DNA of 64,000 nucleotides from Prochlorococcus sp. AG-449-P16 (GCA_003212175.1 QCQN01000002.1:1-64000), one strand, 5' to 3'; positions 42,988 to 54,460 are shown, counted from the stretch's first letter. The notes: a model not told the origin generated them from the sequence alone. Program-made: numbers and translations.

Positions 42988-43061
42988 GCGCCTGTAGCTC
43001 AGTGGATTAGAGCACCTGACTACGGATCAGGGTGTCGGGAGTTCGAATCTCTCCAGGCGCG
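42988..43061 (+). tRNA. tRNA-Arg(ACG)
   Basis: GCGCCTG/CAGGCGC acceptor, anticodon arm CCTGA-CTACGGA-TCAGG, T arm GGGAG-TTCGAAT-CTCTC with discriminator G. Confidence 0.95.
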
Positions 43062-43138
43062 TTTTAAATTATGAAACAATTTTTTTATATTTTTCTTAAT
43101 AATATCGTCTATATTATGGATATAAATCATCAAAATAA

Positions 43139-44410
43139 ATGAATATTCTCCAAAATCTTAAAGATAGTGATCTAGTAATATCAAATTTAATTAATTCCGA
43201 AAAAAATAGGCAAGAAACTCACCTTGAGTTAATTGCTAGTGAAAATTTTGCATCAATTGCTGTTATGCAAGCTCAAGGATCTGTCCTTACCAATAAATAC
43301 GCTGAAGGACTACCTCATAAAAGATATTATGGTGGATGTGAATTTGTTGATGAAATAGAAGAATTAGCAATAGAAAGAGCAAAAAAATTATTTAATGCAG
43401 ACTGGGCCAACGTTCAACCTCATAGTGGAGCACAGGCAAATGCGGCTGTTTTCTTAAGTCTACTTCAACCTGGTGACACAATCATGGGTATGGATTTATC
43501 TCATGGTGGTCATCTTACACATGGATCTCCCGTTAATATGAGTGGGAAATGGTTTAATGCAGTTCATTATGGTGTTAATAAAGTAACTAACAAGTTGGAT
43601 TTCAATGAAATAAAAGAATTAGCATTAGCAACAAAACCAAAACTAATTATCTGCGGATATTCTGCTTATCCAAGAACAATTGATTTTGAGTCATTCAAAA
43701 AAATTGCCGATGAGGTTGGAGCATTTTTAATGGCTGATATTGCACATATTGCAGGACTAGTAGCAAGCAAACTTCACCCTAACCCATTACCATATTGTGA
43801 TGTAGTAACAACAACCACTCATAAAACTTTGAGAGGACCAAGAGGCGGACTGATTTTATGTAAAGATAAAGAATTTGGAAAGAAATTTGATAAATCTGTT
43901 TTTCCCGGAACTCAGGGCGGTCCTTTGGAACATATTATTGCCGCAAAAGCTGTAGCATTTGGGGAAGCATTACATCCTGATTTCATTGATTATTCCAAGC
44001 AAATAGTAGAGAATGCAAAAATACTTGCTAAAACTTTAATTAATAGAGGAATTAATATTGTTAGCGGGGGCACTGATAATCATATTGTCCTACTTGATTT
44101 AAGAAGTATTAATATGACTGGTAAAGTTGCTGACTTACTCGTAAGTGAGGTAAACATAACAGCTAATAAAAATACGGTCCCCTTTGATCCCGAATCACCC
44201 TTTGTAACAAGCGGATTAAGATTAGGAACTGCAGCTTTAACTACCAGAGGTTTCAATGCTAATGCTTTTGCTGAGGTTGGTGAAATCATCGCAGATAGAT
44301 TATTAAATCCCGATGATTTATCTATTGAAAATAGATGTAAGGAAAGAGTACTAGCCCTTTGCAATCGTTTTCCTCTTTATGAAGGTAAACTTGAACCATC
44401 TATCAAATGA
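43139..44410 (+). CDS. glyA: Serine hydroxymethyltransferase
   Basis: [63 protein letters not shown]. Confidence 0.98.
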   Translation: MNILQNLKDSDLVISNLINSEKNRQETHLELIASENFASIAVMQAQGSVLTNKYAEGLPHKRYYGGCEFVDEIEELAIERAKKLFNADWANVQPHSGAQANAAVFLSLLQPGDTIMGMDLSHGGHLTHGSPVNMSGKWFNAVHYGVNKVTNKLDFNEIKELALATKPKLIICGYSAYPRTIDFESFKKIADEVGAFLMADIAHIAGLVASKLHPNPLPYCDVVTTTTHKTLRGPRGGLILCKDKEFGKKFDKSVFPGTQGGPLEHIIAAKAVAFGEALHPDFIDYSKQIVENAKILAKTLINRGINIVSGGTDNHIVLLDLRSINMTGKVADLLVSEVNITANKNTVPFDPESPFVTSGLRLGTAALTTRGFNANAFAEVGEIIADRLLNPDDLSIENRCKERVLALCNRFPLYEGKLEPSIK

Positions 44411-45680
44411 ACCAACCCAAAAAGGAGTCGAGATTCTTTCCATTGGAACTGAATTACTTTTAGGCAATATTGTTAACACCAATTCTCAGTGGATTGCTGA
44501 ACAATTATCTTCTTTAGGATTAAACCATTTCAGACAATCAACTGTTGGTGATAATTCCGCAAGAATATCAGATTTAGTTAAAGAAATATCTTCAAGAAGT
44601 AATCTACTAATCACAACAGGAGGCTTAGGACCTACTCCAGACGACTTAACCACTGAAGCAATAGCTAAATCATTTAATGTACCAATTTATGAAAAACCAT
44701 ATTTATGGGATGAAATAAAACAAAAACTACGGAATACAAAATTGAATAATGATACTTCTAGCTTAAGAAAACAATGTTTTTTTCCAAAAGATGCGAAAAT
44801 AATTAATAATCCCAGAGGTACGGCACCTGGGATGATATGGGAGCCAATAAAAGGATTTACTATTCTTACCTTCCCAGGGGTTCCTAGTGAATTGAAAGCA
44901 ATGTGGAATGATTCCGCATTTGATTTTATAAAAAAAAATTTTTCAGATGGTTACGTATTCTTCTCTAATACAATTAAATTTTCGGGTATAGGGGAATCTA
45001 ATATTACCGAAAAAATTGATGACATCTTAAAACTTAAAAATCCAACTGTTGCACCATATGCAAACTTGGGAGAAGTAAAAATTAGAATAACTGCAAAGGC
45101 CAAAAATGAATCTGAGGCAAAAATACTAATTAAACCTGTAAAAGAAAAATTAAAAAATGAGTTCTCAGAATTTATTTTTGGAGAGAATGACGATAATTTG
45201 GCAAGTGTTTTAATCAAAAAACTACTTCAAAAGAAAGAGACTCTCGTTTTCGCCGAATCTTGCACAGGTGGTCTTCTATCGTCATCTATTACTTCAATAT
45301 CTGGATCATCTAAAGTTTTCAAAGGTGGGATTATTGCCTACAGTAATGAACTTAAAAAGTCTTTACTAGATATTCCAGAAAATCAACTAAAAAAATTTGG
45401 TGCTGTTTCCAAAGAAGTAGCTGAAACAATGGCAATAAATATTAAACAAAAATTAGAGGCTGATTGGGCTATTTCTATAAGCGGCATAGCTGGCCCATCC
45501 GGTGGTAATCAAGAAAAGCCTGTTGGGTTAGTTTACATATCAATTGCGGGGCCTGAAAATCACATTACCAATATCAAGAAATTTTTTAATCCAAATAGAA
45601 ATAGAAACGAAATTCAAAGACTAAGTGTAAACCTATGTTTAAACAGTCTCAGATTAATCTTATTATCTAGAGGTAAGTAA
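44379..45680 (+). CDS. cinA: CinA family competence/damage-inducible protein
   Basis: [79 protein letters not shown]; start overlaps the glyA end. Confidence 0.93.
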   Translation: MKVNLNHLSNEPTQKGVEILSIGTELLLGNIVNTNSQWIAEQLSSLGLNHFRQSTVGDNSARISDLVKEISSRSNLLITTGGLGPTPDDLTTEAIAKSFNVPIYEKPYLWDEIKQKLRNTKLNNDTSSLRKQCFFPKDAKIINNPRGTAPGMIWEPIKGFTILTFPGVPSELKAMWNDSAFDFIKKNFSDGYVFFSNTIKFSGIGESNITEKIDDILKLKNPTVAPYANLGEVKIRITAKAKNESEAKILIKPVKEKLKNEFSEFIFGENDDNLASVLIKKLLQKKETLVFAESCTGGLLSSSITSISGSSKVFKGGIIAYSNELKKSLLDIPENQLKKFGAVSKEVAETMAINIKQKLEADWAISISGIAGPSGGNQEKPVGLVYISIAGPENHITNIKKFFNPNRNRNEIQRLSVNLCLNSLRLILLSRGK

Positions 45681-45692
45681 CATTTTTAGCAA

Positions 45693-47102
45693 TTGAGTAA
45701 AAATACCTTATTTGACAAAGTATGGGATTTGCATAGGGTATGCAGTCTTCCCGGTGGTTCTGATCAAATTTTTATAGGTCTTCATCTTATTCATGAGGTT
45801 ACAAGTCCTCAAGCATTTGGCGCATTAAAAGACAAAAATCTAAAAGTAAAGTTTCCTAGTAGGACCTTTGCAACAGTTGATCACATTGTTCCAACAGATA
45901 ATCAAAGCAGACCTTTCAAAGATATTCTTGCAGAACAAATGATTGGCACCCTAGAAAAGAATTGTATAGACAACAACATAAAATTTTTTAACATTGGTAG
46001 CGGGAATCAAGGGATTGTTCATGTTGTAGCACCTGAGCTTGGATTAACCCAACCAGGTATGACTATAGCTTGTGGAGATTCTCATACTTCAACTCACGGG
46101 GCCTTTGGCTCAATCGCTTTTGGAATTGGCACAAGCCAGGTCAGAGATGTTCTTGCAAGTCAAACTTTAGCGATGAATAGACTCAAAGTGAGACAAATTT
46201 GGTGTGAAAATAACTTATCAAACGGGGTTTACGCTAAAGATCTTATACTTCATATAATTAATCAACTTGGAGTAAAAGCAGGAGTAGGTTATGCATATGA
46301 ATTCGCCGGTCCTGCAATAAGCGCCTTATCAATGGAAGAAAGAATGACAATATGTAATATGTCAATAGAAGGAGGAGCAAGGTGTGGTTATATAAATCCT
46401 GATGAAAAAACCTTCAGTTATATCAAAGATAGATTATGCTCACCTGATGTTGATAATTGGCAGCAAGCCATTATTTGGTGGAAATCATTACGAAGTAATA
46501 CCAATTCTATTTATGATGATGTTATAAAAATAGATGCTTCTCAAGTAGAACCTACTGTTACTTGGGGTATTACTCCAGGACAAAGTGTAGGAGTAAATCA
46601 AAAAATTCCAAAATTAAATGAGATAGATCCAAACGATCAGTTTATTGCTGAAGAAGCTTATGAATATATGAAATTTAATCCAGGCCAAGAAATTAAGGGT
46701 ACTCCAATTGATGTTTGCTTTATAGGCAGTTGCACAAATGGAAGAATAAGTGATCTGCGGGTTGCAGCTCAAGTATTAAAACATCACAAAGTAGCGAGAA
46801 ACGTAAAAGCATTTGTGGTCCCGGGATCAGAGAAAGTAGCTGAAGAGGCTAAAAAAGAAGGCCTTGACAAGATTTTTAAAGATGCTGGTTTCCAGTGGCG
46901 AGAGCCAGGATGTTCTATGTGCTTAGCAATGAATTCAGACAAATTAATAGGAAATCAAGTAAGTGCAAGTTCTAGCAATAGAAATTTCAAAGGAAGACAA
47001 GGATCTCCCAATGGCAGAACGCTCCTGATGAGTCCTGCAATGGTTGCTGCTGCCTCAATAGCTGGGAAAGTGAGCGATGTAAGAGATATTATTAATAAAT
47101 GA
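45693..47102 (+). CDS. leuC: 3-isopropylmalate dehydratase large subunit
   Basis: [74 protein letters not shown] start. Confidence 0.97.
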   Translation: MSKNTLFDKVWDLHRVCSLPGGSDQIFIGLHLIHEVTSPQAFGALKDKNLKVKFPSRTFATVDHIVPTDNQSRPFKDILAEQMIGTLEKNCIDNNIKFFNIGSGNQGIVHVVAPELGLTQPGMTIACGDSHTSTHGAFGSIAFGIGTSQVRDVLASQTLAMNRLKVRQIWCENNLSNGVYAKDLILHIINQLGVKAGVGYAYEFAGPAISALSMEERMTICNMSIEGGARCGYINPDEKTFSYIKDRLCSPDVDNWQQAIIWWKSLRSNTNSIYDDVIKIDASQVEPTVTWGITPGQSVGVNQKIPKLNEIDPNDQFIAEEAYEYMKFNPGQEIKGTPIDVCFIGSCTNGRISDLRVAAQVLKHHKVARNVKAFVVPGSEKVAEEAKKEGLDKIFKDAGFQWREPGCSMCLAMNSDKLIGNQVSASSSNRNFKGRQGSPNGRTLLMSPAMVAAASIAGKVSDVRDIINK

Positions 47103-47716
47103 ATCAAAAATTCGAACTTCCAAAAGGAAAAATAACTCAAATATATGGAAAATGTATCTCACTAGTTGGCGATGATATTGATACTGATCGAATAATTCCA
47201 GCTCGTTTTTTAAAGTGTGTCAATTTTGATTCTTTGGGGAAATCTGTTTTTGAAGATGATCGTAAAGATCTTAAAGGAAAACATCCCTTCGATATAGAAG
47301 ATAATAAAGGGGCATCAATATTAGTTGTTAATAATAATTTTGGATGTGGATCAAGCAGGGAGCACGCCCCTCAAGCTTTAATGAGATGGGGAATAAAGGT
47401 AATTATAGGAGAAGGATTTGCTGATATTTTCTATAGTAATTGTATTGCGATTGGCATTCCCTGTTTTACACTCCCTCCCAAAATAATAGAAAATATTCAG
47501 GAATATATGAAAAAAAAAGAATTATTTTTTCATATAGATATTTCTAACTCAACTGCAAAATCAAAAGATTTAAATTTTAGCCTCAACATAAAAGAAACTT
47601 CAAAAAAAATGTTTTTGACTGGTGAATGGGATGCAACTTCGAAACTTCTTGAAAATGAAACTTTAATTGTGGAAAAATTTAATTATTTACCGTATATAAA
47701 ATTTAACTGTAAGTAA
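47099..47716 (+). CDS. leuD: 3-isopropylmalate dehydratase small subunit
   Basis: [54 protein letters not shown]. Confidence 0.97.
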   Translation: MNQKFELPKGKITQIYGKCISLVGDDIDTDRIIPARFLKCVNFDSLGKSVFEDDRKDLKGKHPFDIEDNKGASILVVNNNFGCGSSREHAPQALMRWGIKVIIGEGFADIFYSNCIAIGIPCFTLPPKIIENIQEYMKKKELFFHIDISNSTAKSKDLNFSLNIKETSKKMFLTGEWDATSKLLENETLIVEKFNYLPYIKFNCK

Positions 47717-47724
47717 TAAAGAGC

Positions 47725-49743
47725 TTATTCAAATCCAAAGAAAGTGAATTCAATTCCACCAGACTGATTATGCGGTTGATAAAAAATACCTAATTCATAG
47801 GATCTCTTTCTCCAATCAAATGAAACTTTGGAGCTAATAAAGTCACCATAATCATCTGAATTGCTATCAATATTGAGGGTAGCACTACTTTGAACAACAA
47901 GTGGGCCAAATAAATGTTGATCAAGTTCGATATCTAAAGTAAATTGATCAGAAATTTGATCAAATTTAAATACACTATCACCATCATGAATCTTATAGAA
48001 AGGTAAAAGACTAATCCTTGTATAGTCAAAATATTTATTTTTGAAATTACCAAAGATAAATTCTGGGCCCAGACCAAAACCCAAGTATCCCTGACTGTTT
48101 CCGCGTTCATAAAGTGAATAAATTGTTTCTATTTTAGTGTTAAGACTAATTCCCTCTTTTATTGGCTCAGGAATATATTTATAAGAGCTATCAATCGATT
48201 TATTTGAATGATTCTCAACTTTTAATGGAAATTTTTGATCTATTGAATAAAAAAAGTTAGCTTTTAAACTTGAAACAATATTTTTACTATTTAAGGCTTC
48301 TGATTTTAAATTTGCCAACCCCAATGAAAATCTCTCCGTTTTTAATATTCCATTAACCTCCCAAGAATTCTTTTTGTCTAGTTGGGTACCTAAACCTTTA
48401 TATATTTCAGCCTCGCCAATTGAACCATTCCAGACCCTATCTCTGTAGACCCCGTATAAACTTTTATACCATTTCGAATTTAAAAAATTAATTTCTCTAC
48501 TCAAAGAAGACCTTATCCTTGAAGCACCTGTAAATTTTTCCAAATCAAAAGAGTTTATTGTCTGATCAATTTCCAAATTCCAATTTTTTATTTTTCCCTT
48601 TATTTGGGAATTCAAAGCAAAATAATCTTCAAGTTTAGTATCTCTTTTAACTCTGTCACCATTTATTGAATCCTCTTTATCAGCAAAACTTTTTGAATAA
48701 CCTTTTAATGATCTCTGAATTAGAAATTGTGGCTCTAAATCAAGAACAAAGTTATCTGATAAGTTTATTTGATTTAATCTTCTACCAATAAAAAGTCCAT
48801 CTTTGTCCAAATTTTCATAACCTAGATTCCAACTACTCCTAGAATTAAAATTTTCACCAGTTTTAGATAAAGTTCTATTTCCGAACCAGAATGGAATTGG
48901 AAGTTTTTCATCTAGGATTAAATAATTTAACGAAGATTTGAATTCTAATTCTTGATCTCTTGAAGTAACCTCTAGCGAATTAATTTCTATCTTGACTTGA
49001 TTCAGCTCAAGTAAATCGTTAGTAAATATAGCTTTTTGGCTTCTCCATATATCACCGTCAATTTCTATTTTATCTGTTATGAATATCCAATTTTCTACTT
49101 TATAAGGGGTGTGTGTTACTTTATCCTTTTTGAATGAACTTAAAATATCGATATTTTTGATACCTTTACTATCAAAATTTGAATATATGTCATTTATCAG
49201 ATTGGAAGTTTTTATTGAGCCTTTGACGTTCAGTAACGAACCTTTGCTTTTGTTAAAATCATATTCAAAACTTTTCATTTTTAATAGTTGTTCCCCGAAA
49301 AATAATGAAATATTGCCATCAGCATTAATTATTTCGTTTGTCTTGTCGTAAATTATATTATCTGCTTTCAATATAAAACCTTGATAACTAACTAGGACAT
49401 TTCCCTCAGCGTACAGGACATTATTTTCTTCGGATTGTATATCAGATTTAATTTCTAATTCATTTCGATTATTACTGAAACTAGAAACAACCAGTGGGAT
49501 ATCTTTCAAAGAAAATGGTGAATTAATATTTAAAGTATCTGTATTTAAGTTTTCTTTAAATTCTTGAAAGATTAACTTTTTAAATTTATTTATATCACTA
49601 GAAATATGAGTCCAAACTAAGTTTTGATTTTTGTCACTTTTAGAATCATCATAAGATTGAAAATCAACGGCTTTAGCTGAATTAGTTAAATTGGTTAATG
49701 CAACAAAAAAAAATACAAATTTTTTCAGATTGTCTATTTTCAA
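47725..49743 (-). CDS. DUF3769 / LptD-OstA-like outer-membrane protein
   Basis: OstA-like NNVLYAEGNVLVSYQGFILKADNIIYDKTNEIINADGNISLFFGEQLL; long beta-rich C-terminus. Confidence 0.78.
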   Translation of the reverse strand: MKIDNLKKFVFFFVALTNLTNSAKAVDFQSYDDSKSDKNQNLVWTHISSDINKFKKLIFQEFKENLNTDTLNINSPFSLKDIPLVVSSFSNNRNELEIKSDIQSEENNVLYAEGNVLVSYQGFILKADNIIYDKTNEIINADGNISLFFGEQLLKMKSFEYDFNKSKGSLLNVKGSIKTSNLINDIYSNFDSKGIKNIDILSSFKKDKVTHTPYKVENWIFITDKIEIDGDIWRSQKAIFTNDLLELNQVKIEINSLEVTSRDQELEFKSSLNYLILDEKLPIPFWFGNRTLSKTGENFNSRSSWNLGYENLDKDGLFIGRRLNQINLSDNFVLDLEPQFLIQRSLKGYSKSFADKEDSINGDRVKRDTKLEDYFALNSQIKGKIKNWNLEIDQTINSFDLEKFTGASRIRSSLSREINFLNSKWYKSLYGVYRDRVWNGSIGEAEIYKGLGTQLDKKNSWEVNGILKTERFSLGLANLKSEALNSKNIVSSLKANFFYSIDQKFPLKVENHSNKSIDSSYKYIPEPIKEGISLNTKIETIYSLYERGNSQGYLGFGLGPEFIFGNFKNKYFDYTRISLLPFYKIHDGDSVFKFDQISDQFTLDIELDQHLFGPLVVQSSATLNIDSNSDDYGDFISSKVSFDWRKRSYELGIFYQPHNQSGGIEFTFFGFE

Positions 49744-49760
49744 AATTAAGTAAAGTTAAA

Positions 49761-49889
49761 TTAATCTTGAGGGCTTTCTAAATCTTTTCTGTTTGGAGTT
49801 CTTGTTGGATCACTTGCCAAGAATCCAAAAAGAAAAATTCCTATAAAGAAAAAAACAATAGTGTAAACGGAAATTTTGAGAGCTAGCAT
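49761..49889 (-). CDS. psbI: Photosystem II protein PsbI
   Basis: Manual translation: [42 protein letters not shown]; not in the ORF track. Confidence 0.96.
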   Translation of the reverse strand: MLALKISVYTIVFFFIGIFLFGFLASDPTRTPNRKDLESPQD

Positions 49890-50012
49890 GAACGTAACTT
49901 GTGCTGACAGATTTATATCTTAAATAATTTAAAGGTAATTCATGAGAAAAGGTTTACTTTTTGTATTTTTGGTAAATTTTGAAATACTTTAAACTATTTA
50001 ATTGAATTAATA

Positions 50013-50165
50013 TTAATCATCATGATCATCCCAAGGATCAGTTAGTTTTGTAGCCTTGGGCCCAAATGCGGTCCACAAACCAAAACCGGTTAAAGCGAGA
50101 AGGATAGCCAAAATAGATACTGCTATTGAAGTTGCAGGATCTGGAGCTGATGATAAAGTTTGCAT
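50013..50165 (-). CDS. psbN: PsbN
   Basis: Manual translation: MQTLSSAPDPATSIAVSILAILLALTGFGLWTAFGPKATKLTDPWDDHDD*; not in the ORF track; divergent to psbH. Confidence 0.94.
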   Translation of the reverse strand: MQTLSSAPDPATSIAVSILAILLALTGFGLWTAFGPKATKLTDPWDDHDD

Positions 50166-50193
50166 CAATTTTGATAAGTTTGTAAACAATTTA

Positions 50194-50211
50194 TGTATAA
50201 GTTCTTATACA
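50194..50211. promoter_or_regulatory. 18-bp perfect palindrome in the psbN/psbH divergent intergenic region
   Basis: TGTATAAG-TT-CTTATACA; carries a TATACA -10-like hexamer on both strands. Confidence 0.6.
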
Positions 50212-50244
50212 ATAACGAAATAATATCAGATTTAGAGTTTTATC

Positions 50245-50445
50245 ATGGGTCAAAAAACAGCATTAGGAAGCCTTTTGAAAGCAATTGGCAATTCAGGGCA
50301 AGGGAAAGTAGTTCCAGGATGGGGCGCAGTGCCTATAATGACGGTCATTGGATTACTTCTACTTGTCTTTCTAGTAATTCTTCTTCAAATTTATAATCAG
50401 TCATTACTTCTACAAGGCTTTACAGTTGATTGGAACGGAAACTAG
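50245..50445 (+). CDS. psbH: Photosystem II protein PsbH
   Basis: [63 protein letters not shown]. Confidence 0.97.
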   Translation: MGQKTALGSLLKAIGNSGQGKVVPGWGAVPIMTVIGLLLLVFLVILLQIYNQSLLLQGFTVDWNGN

Positions 50446-50615
50446 AAATTGAAATTTTTAGTTTTTAATTTTGAAAGTATTTTTTTCTTAAAGACCACCC
50501 AAAATTTTTTAAATTAAATAGTATTTTCAATTTTTTGATTATAATCACCACTTTTAGTAATCTCGTATTTATAGTATCCATAATTGATTAAGTTAATATC
50601 AATGTTAAATGTGCT

Positions 50616-51230
50616 ATGAATGAGAACGAAAAATATATAATCGGCTTAGGAAACCCCGGGAAAGAATACGCTTTCAGCAGACATAATATTGGTTTTCTAT
50701 TTCTTGAGGAATTTTCAAAGAAGTATGATTCTAAATTTATTTTAAAAAATAAGCTTAAAAGTTTGTACACAGAATTCAAAGTTAATGATTTTACTTATAA
50801 ATTATTTAAACCAAACACTTTCATGAATAACAGTGGAGAGGCTGTAAAAGCAATATATGATTGGTACAAAATAAATTTAGATCAACTGTTGGTAGTAGTT
50901 GATGATATTGATATTCCGATTGGCAAAATAAGATTCAGGAAAAAGGGAAGTTCTGGCGGACATAATGGTCTTAAAAATATAATTAACCAACTTCAGACTG
51001 AAAACTTTAATAGGATTAGGATAGGTATTGGTTCTGCTCCAACTAATGGAAACAACAAAAATTTGAATACTGTTTCTCATGTTTTAGGAAAGATATCACC
51101 TAATGAAAATCTTATTTTAGAAAGTGTCTATACAAAATTAATTGAGTCTTTTGAACAATTAAACACTAGTAATGAAGAACTAATAATGAATGAACTAAAT
51201 TCTTTTCATTTAAGGAAAACTGATAAATGA
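50616..51230 (+). CDS. pth: Peptidyl-tRNA hydrolase
   Basis: IIGLGNPGKEYAFSRHNIGFLFLEEF, KPNTFMNNSGEAVKAI, DDIDIPIGKIRFRKKGSSGGHNGLKNII. Confidence 0.97.
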   Translation: MNENEKYIIGLGNPGKEYAFSRHNIGFLFLEEFSKKYDSKFILKNKLKSLYTEFKVNDFTYKLFKPNTFMNNSGEAVKAIYDWYKINLDQLLVVVDDIDIPIGKIRFRKKGSSGGHNGLKNIINQLQTENFNRIRIGIGSAPTNGNNKNLNTVSHVLGKISPNENLILESVYTKLIESFEQLNTSNEELIMNELNSFHLRKTDK

Positions 51231-51484
51231 AAGCAAAGCCTGAAACAATAGCTCATGTAAGTATAAACGAGTATTCTTTTGTAAACAAAAAGGTGAGAGG
51301 TGTTGTCGAAGCCAGTCAGTTTAAATGGAGTTTTACTTGGGCATTTGATAAAGGCATATTATATGTAAATCCGCCATTAGGAAGAGCATTAATTGAAGAT
51401 TCATTACTGAGGTTTCTTTTAAAAAAAGATTATGAGTTAGAGGCGGGAAATGAATATAAATTTACTATCTCAGCCAAGTTTTAG
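51227..51484 (+). CDS. Small conserved cyanobacterial protein, DUF3146-like
   Basis: 85 aa, EASQFKWSFTWAFDKGILYVNPPLGRALIEDSLLRFLL; starts inside the pth stop region. Confidence 0.72.
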   Translation: MKAKPETIAHVSINEYSFVNKKVRGVVEASQFKWSFTWAFDKGILYVNPPLGRALIEDSLLRFLLKKDYELEAGNEYKFTISAKF

Positions 51485-51902
51485 TATCAATTTTATTACT
51501 AACATCAAATTTTAATTTAAAAAAATCCTCCATAATAATTAATGCTGCTAATGCATCTAAATTTTTGTTCAAGATAAATATTTCTCTTGGCAAAATACAT
51601 TTTAAACCTTTTAAAGGGAAAATCTCGAAGTATCTCTCTTTAGCTCTAAAAGTCGAATTTTTCTCCTCGGCAATAATCAAATTTGGTATACATTCACATA
51701 AATTTTCTATGAAAAATTTACTACTCGTTCCATTACCAATCAAAACCTGAATATTCTTATCATTTTTATTTATTTTTCTGACTAATTTTAAAATAAGCTC
51801 ACTTCTCACTACTAAGGCTTTATTTACCTTTTTTTCTTTTAAATCAGCTTCGATTAACCCACACTTTGATAAACCAGGATCAATAGCTAGAACTTTAGAC
51901 AT
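51465..51902 (-). CDS. RuvC/YqgF-like RNase H-fold resolvase family protein
   Basis: VLAIDPGLSKCGLIEA, PNLIIAEEKNSTFRAKERYFE, NLDALAALIIMEDFFKL follow the D-E-D pattern of YqgF/RuvC-like nucleases. Confidence 0.7.
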   Translation of the reverse strand: MSKVLAIDPGLSKCGLIEADLKEKKVNKALVVRSELILKLVRKINKNDKNIQVLIGNGTSSKFFIENLCECIPNLIIAEEKNSTFRAKERYFEIFPLKGLKCILPREIFILNKNLDALAALIIMEDFFKLKFDVSNKIDTKTWLR

Positions 51903-51903
51903 C

Positions 51904-52875
51904 TTAAGAATTTGTATAATTTATATTTATTTCAACAATCACAGGCTGAGTAGTTTTACTATTCCTCAAAGAAACTGCCTCAAGTTCTAAGTTAGTTTTT
52001 TTATTTTTATTAATTACATCTTTTAATTCTTTTACTGAATCACTTCGTAGTTTGATTTCATTAGTAAGAGATCCCCTTCTTTTGATTTCGGCTAAACTCG
52101 AAGATAATAAAAGGTTAATTTTATCTGTAAAACCTTTGCTATTAAAATCCTTCTGATTATAGATAATTTTTGTAATTGTTTCCCCTTTTCTTACTATAGT
52201 CTTGTTCTTAGTTATCTCCGGGAAAGCATAAACAAAATTTTCCCCGCTTAGGACATTCCTTACAGATTTAATATTGATTACCCATTCCCCACCTTTTAAG
52301 ATGGTCTTTTGCAATTCATCAACGTGATTTTTTCTTAGTAAAAGTAAATTTTTTATCTGCTTATTATTTGGTTTAACTACATTGTGGGTATACCTATTAG
52401 CGCTAACAATAATTTTTTGGATTTGAGCATTAATATCCTCTTTATTTGTAGAGCTAATCTCAGAAATTATTAAAGACTGTCCACTTCTAATTACGAACTT
52501 TCCACTTCTAAGTGCAATTACATTCTTCTCTAGCTGTTTTAATTCTGTCTCTTTAGCCGTTATTTTATTTTCCAGTTCTTGTCTTTCTTCTTTTAAAGGT
52601 ATCAATATTTGCCTACTTTCTTGAAGTTTCTTCTGTAAATCACCCAACCTAAAAAGACCTACCCTCAACTGTCTATTAACCAATATCATCAAGGATAAAG
52701 ATGAGGCACTAATAATACTACCTGTCAAAATTGTTATTAAAACTGCTGTTTTTCTTGGTCTTAACTTTAAGACACTAAATCTTGCTTTGCCAATTTTGGA
52801 ACCTAATAAATCTCCTAATGTTGAAATTAATCCTCCAAGCAGTAATAAAAAGATAATAAGTAGCCAACCAGACAC
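51904..52875 (-). CDS. DUF3084-like coiled-coil membrane protein
   Basis: GGLISTLGDLLGSKIGKARFSVLKLRPRKTAVLITILTGSIIS, then a coiled coil. Confidence 0.82.
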   Translation of the reverse strand: MSGWLLIIFLLLLGGLISTLGDLLGSKIGKARFSVLKLRPRKTAVLITILTGSIISASSLSLMILVNRQLRVGLFRLGDLQKKLQESRQILIPLKEERQELENKITAKETELKQLEKNVIALRSGKFVIRSGQSLIISEISSTNKEDINAQIQKIIVSANRYTHNVVKPNNKQIKNLLLLRKNHVDELQKTILKGGEWVINIKSVRNVLSGENFVYAFPEITKNKTIVRKGETITKIIYNQKDFNSKGFTDKINLLLSSSLAEIKRRGSLTNEIKLRSDSVKELKDVINKNKKTNLELEAVSLRNSKTTQPVIVEININYTNS

Positions 52876-52929
52876 GATTAGTATTTTTACAATTTCTTAC
52901 TACATGATAAGTAATTAATTGTTCAAGTA

Positions 52930-53664
52930 TCAATTAAATCTTTTAGCAAGCGCAATTGGATCAAAAACTGTAATTTTTTTTCTTTCAATAGTTAGCAATC
53001 CAGAATCCTTTAAATCTCCCAATAATCTGGTAATTGTAACTCTAGTAGAACCTATAGCTTCAGCGATAGCTTGATGCGAGAGTCTCAAATCAATGGTTAT
53101 ACCCTTTTCACTAGCCACTCCAAAATCTCTACATAATACCATCAAAAAACTTACGAGGCGTGAAGACATATCTCTATGCGTAAGAGTTTCAATCATTGTT
53201 TCTGTTTGAAGAATGCGGCTTGAAAGACCTTGCAAAAGTAAAAGACCAACTGATGCGTCTCCCTCAATAGCTCTCAAGACAGAATTCGCTGGTGCAGTAA
53301 TCATTTCAACTCTTGTAAAAGCTATAGCATGATAAAAACGATCTGACCTGTGACCGGTAAGAAGGGATAATACTCCAAAAAGGCTATTCTCCCTTAAAAG
53401 GGCAACAGTAATTTCTTCACCCGATTCGTAAACTCTTGATAACCTTACGGCTCCTCTTCTTATTAGATAAACTCTTTCGGCAGGATCACCTGGGAAAAAG
53501 ATTGTTTTTGATCTCTCAACCATCTCTGTGCTTGCTCCTTCAAGACCTTTAATTACTTCCATTAAAGTCTTATTAATTGGGAAACGTTCGCCAATGCTAT
53601 TTATCTTATTTTTTCCTGCCTGTTTTGAATTTAAGCGGTTGAACCCTTTTGAAGACGGTAACAT
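52930..53664 (-). CDS. ntcA: Global nitrogen regulator NtcA (CRP/FNR family)
   Basis: Effector domain [68 protein letters not shown]. Confidence 0.97.
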   Translation of the reverse strand: MLPSSKGFNRLNSKQAGKNKINSIGERFPINKTLMEVIKGLEGASTEMVERSKTIFFPGDPAERVYLIRRGAVRLSRVYESGEEITVALLRENSLFGVLSLLTGHRSDRFYHAIAFTRVEMITAPANSVLRAIEGDASVGLLLLQGLSSRILQTETMIETLTHRDMSSRLVSFLMVLCRDFGVASEKGITIDLRLSHQAIAEAIGSTRVTITRLLGDLKDSGLLTIERKKITVFDPIALAKRFN

Positions 53665-53867
53665 AAATATCTACACTATTAAAAAAATTTAAGGAGACGG
53701 CTAGAAAAATCTTGTATCAATAATAACAATTTTAAAATGTCATATTTTTTTTAAAGCTTACTACTGAAAATATTTTTGTAAATAATAGCTTTTTTAAGTA
53801 AAATTACACTATATGCAGCGTACTTAAATTGTAATTATACTGAATCTAGAATAAGTCAACTAAAGTA

Positions 53868-54455
53868 GTGGTAGTAAGTTCGTCCAATAGTTATTCAACA
53901 AATAAAAATCAAGCTTTAAATTTTGCAAAAAATAATGAAAACGAATTCAAATTAAAAAGGCTTAGACAAAATGGTCAAATACAGATTTACCAATCTTCCT
54001 ATAGAGGAAGTTACTCTAACATTATTAGAGATTCTCTCAGAAATGCGGCTTTAGGAAGGAAAGTTCTTTTAGTGCAATTAATGAAAGGAGGAGTAAGACA
54101 AGGTATAAACAATGCTCAAAAACTTTGTAATAATCTCAAATGGATAAGATCAGCCAATTCATATGATCAATATGATCCTGAAGATATATTAAATGACAAA
54201 AATTTATCAAATTTGATAAATAACTCTGTTAGAGAATTATGGGATTATTGCAAGAAAGAATTGCTTACTGGAGAATATGACCAAGTCATCCTTGATGAAA
54301 TTTTTTTGGCAATTGAGATGAACATTATTAAGACTGATGATTTGATTTCAACACTTGAGAACCGATTTATTTCTGGAGATGTAATCCTAACTGGTACATC
54401 CATTCCTAAAAATTTCTTATTAATGGCTGATCAAATCACAGAACTCCGTTCATAA
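53868..54455 (+). CDS. CobO/BtuR-like (ATP:corrinoid adenosyltransferase) homolog with degenerate P-loop
   Basis: LGRKVLLVQLMKGG, LTGEYDQVILDEIFLAIEMNII, GDVILTGTSIP resemble CobO, but the Walker A region reads SSYRGSYSNIIRD; GTG start. Confidence 0.72.
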   Translation: MVVSSSNSYSTNKNQALNFAKNNENEFKLKRLRQNGQIQIYQSSYRGSYSNIIRDSLRNAALGRKVLLVQLMKGGVRQGINNAQKLCNNLKWIRSANSYDQYDPEDILNDKNLSNLINNSVRELWDYCKKELLTGEYDQVILDEIFLAIEMNIIKTDDLISTLENRFISGDVILTGTSIPKNFLLMADQITELRS

Positions 54456-54460
54456 AAATT

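Noticed and set aside
50193-50396. 67-aa plus-strand ORF overlapping the psbH start
   Set aside because: Overlaps PsbH in another frame with no coding signature; spans the psbN/psbH promoter.
53700-53867. Possible NtcA autoregulatory boxes in the ntcA upstream region (GTATCAATAATAAC, GTAAAATTAC, GTAATTATAC)
   Set aside because: None fits GTA-N8-TAC; spacing is wrong or one half-site is mutated. Not better than chance in AT-rich DNA.
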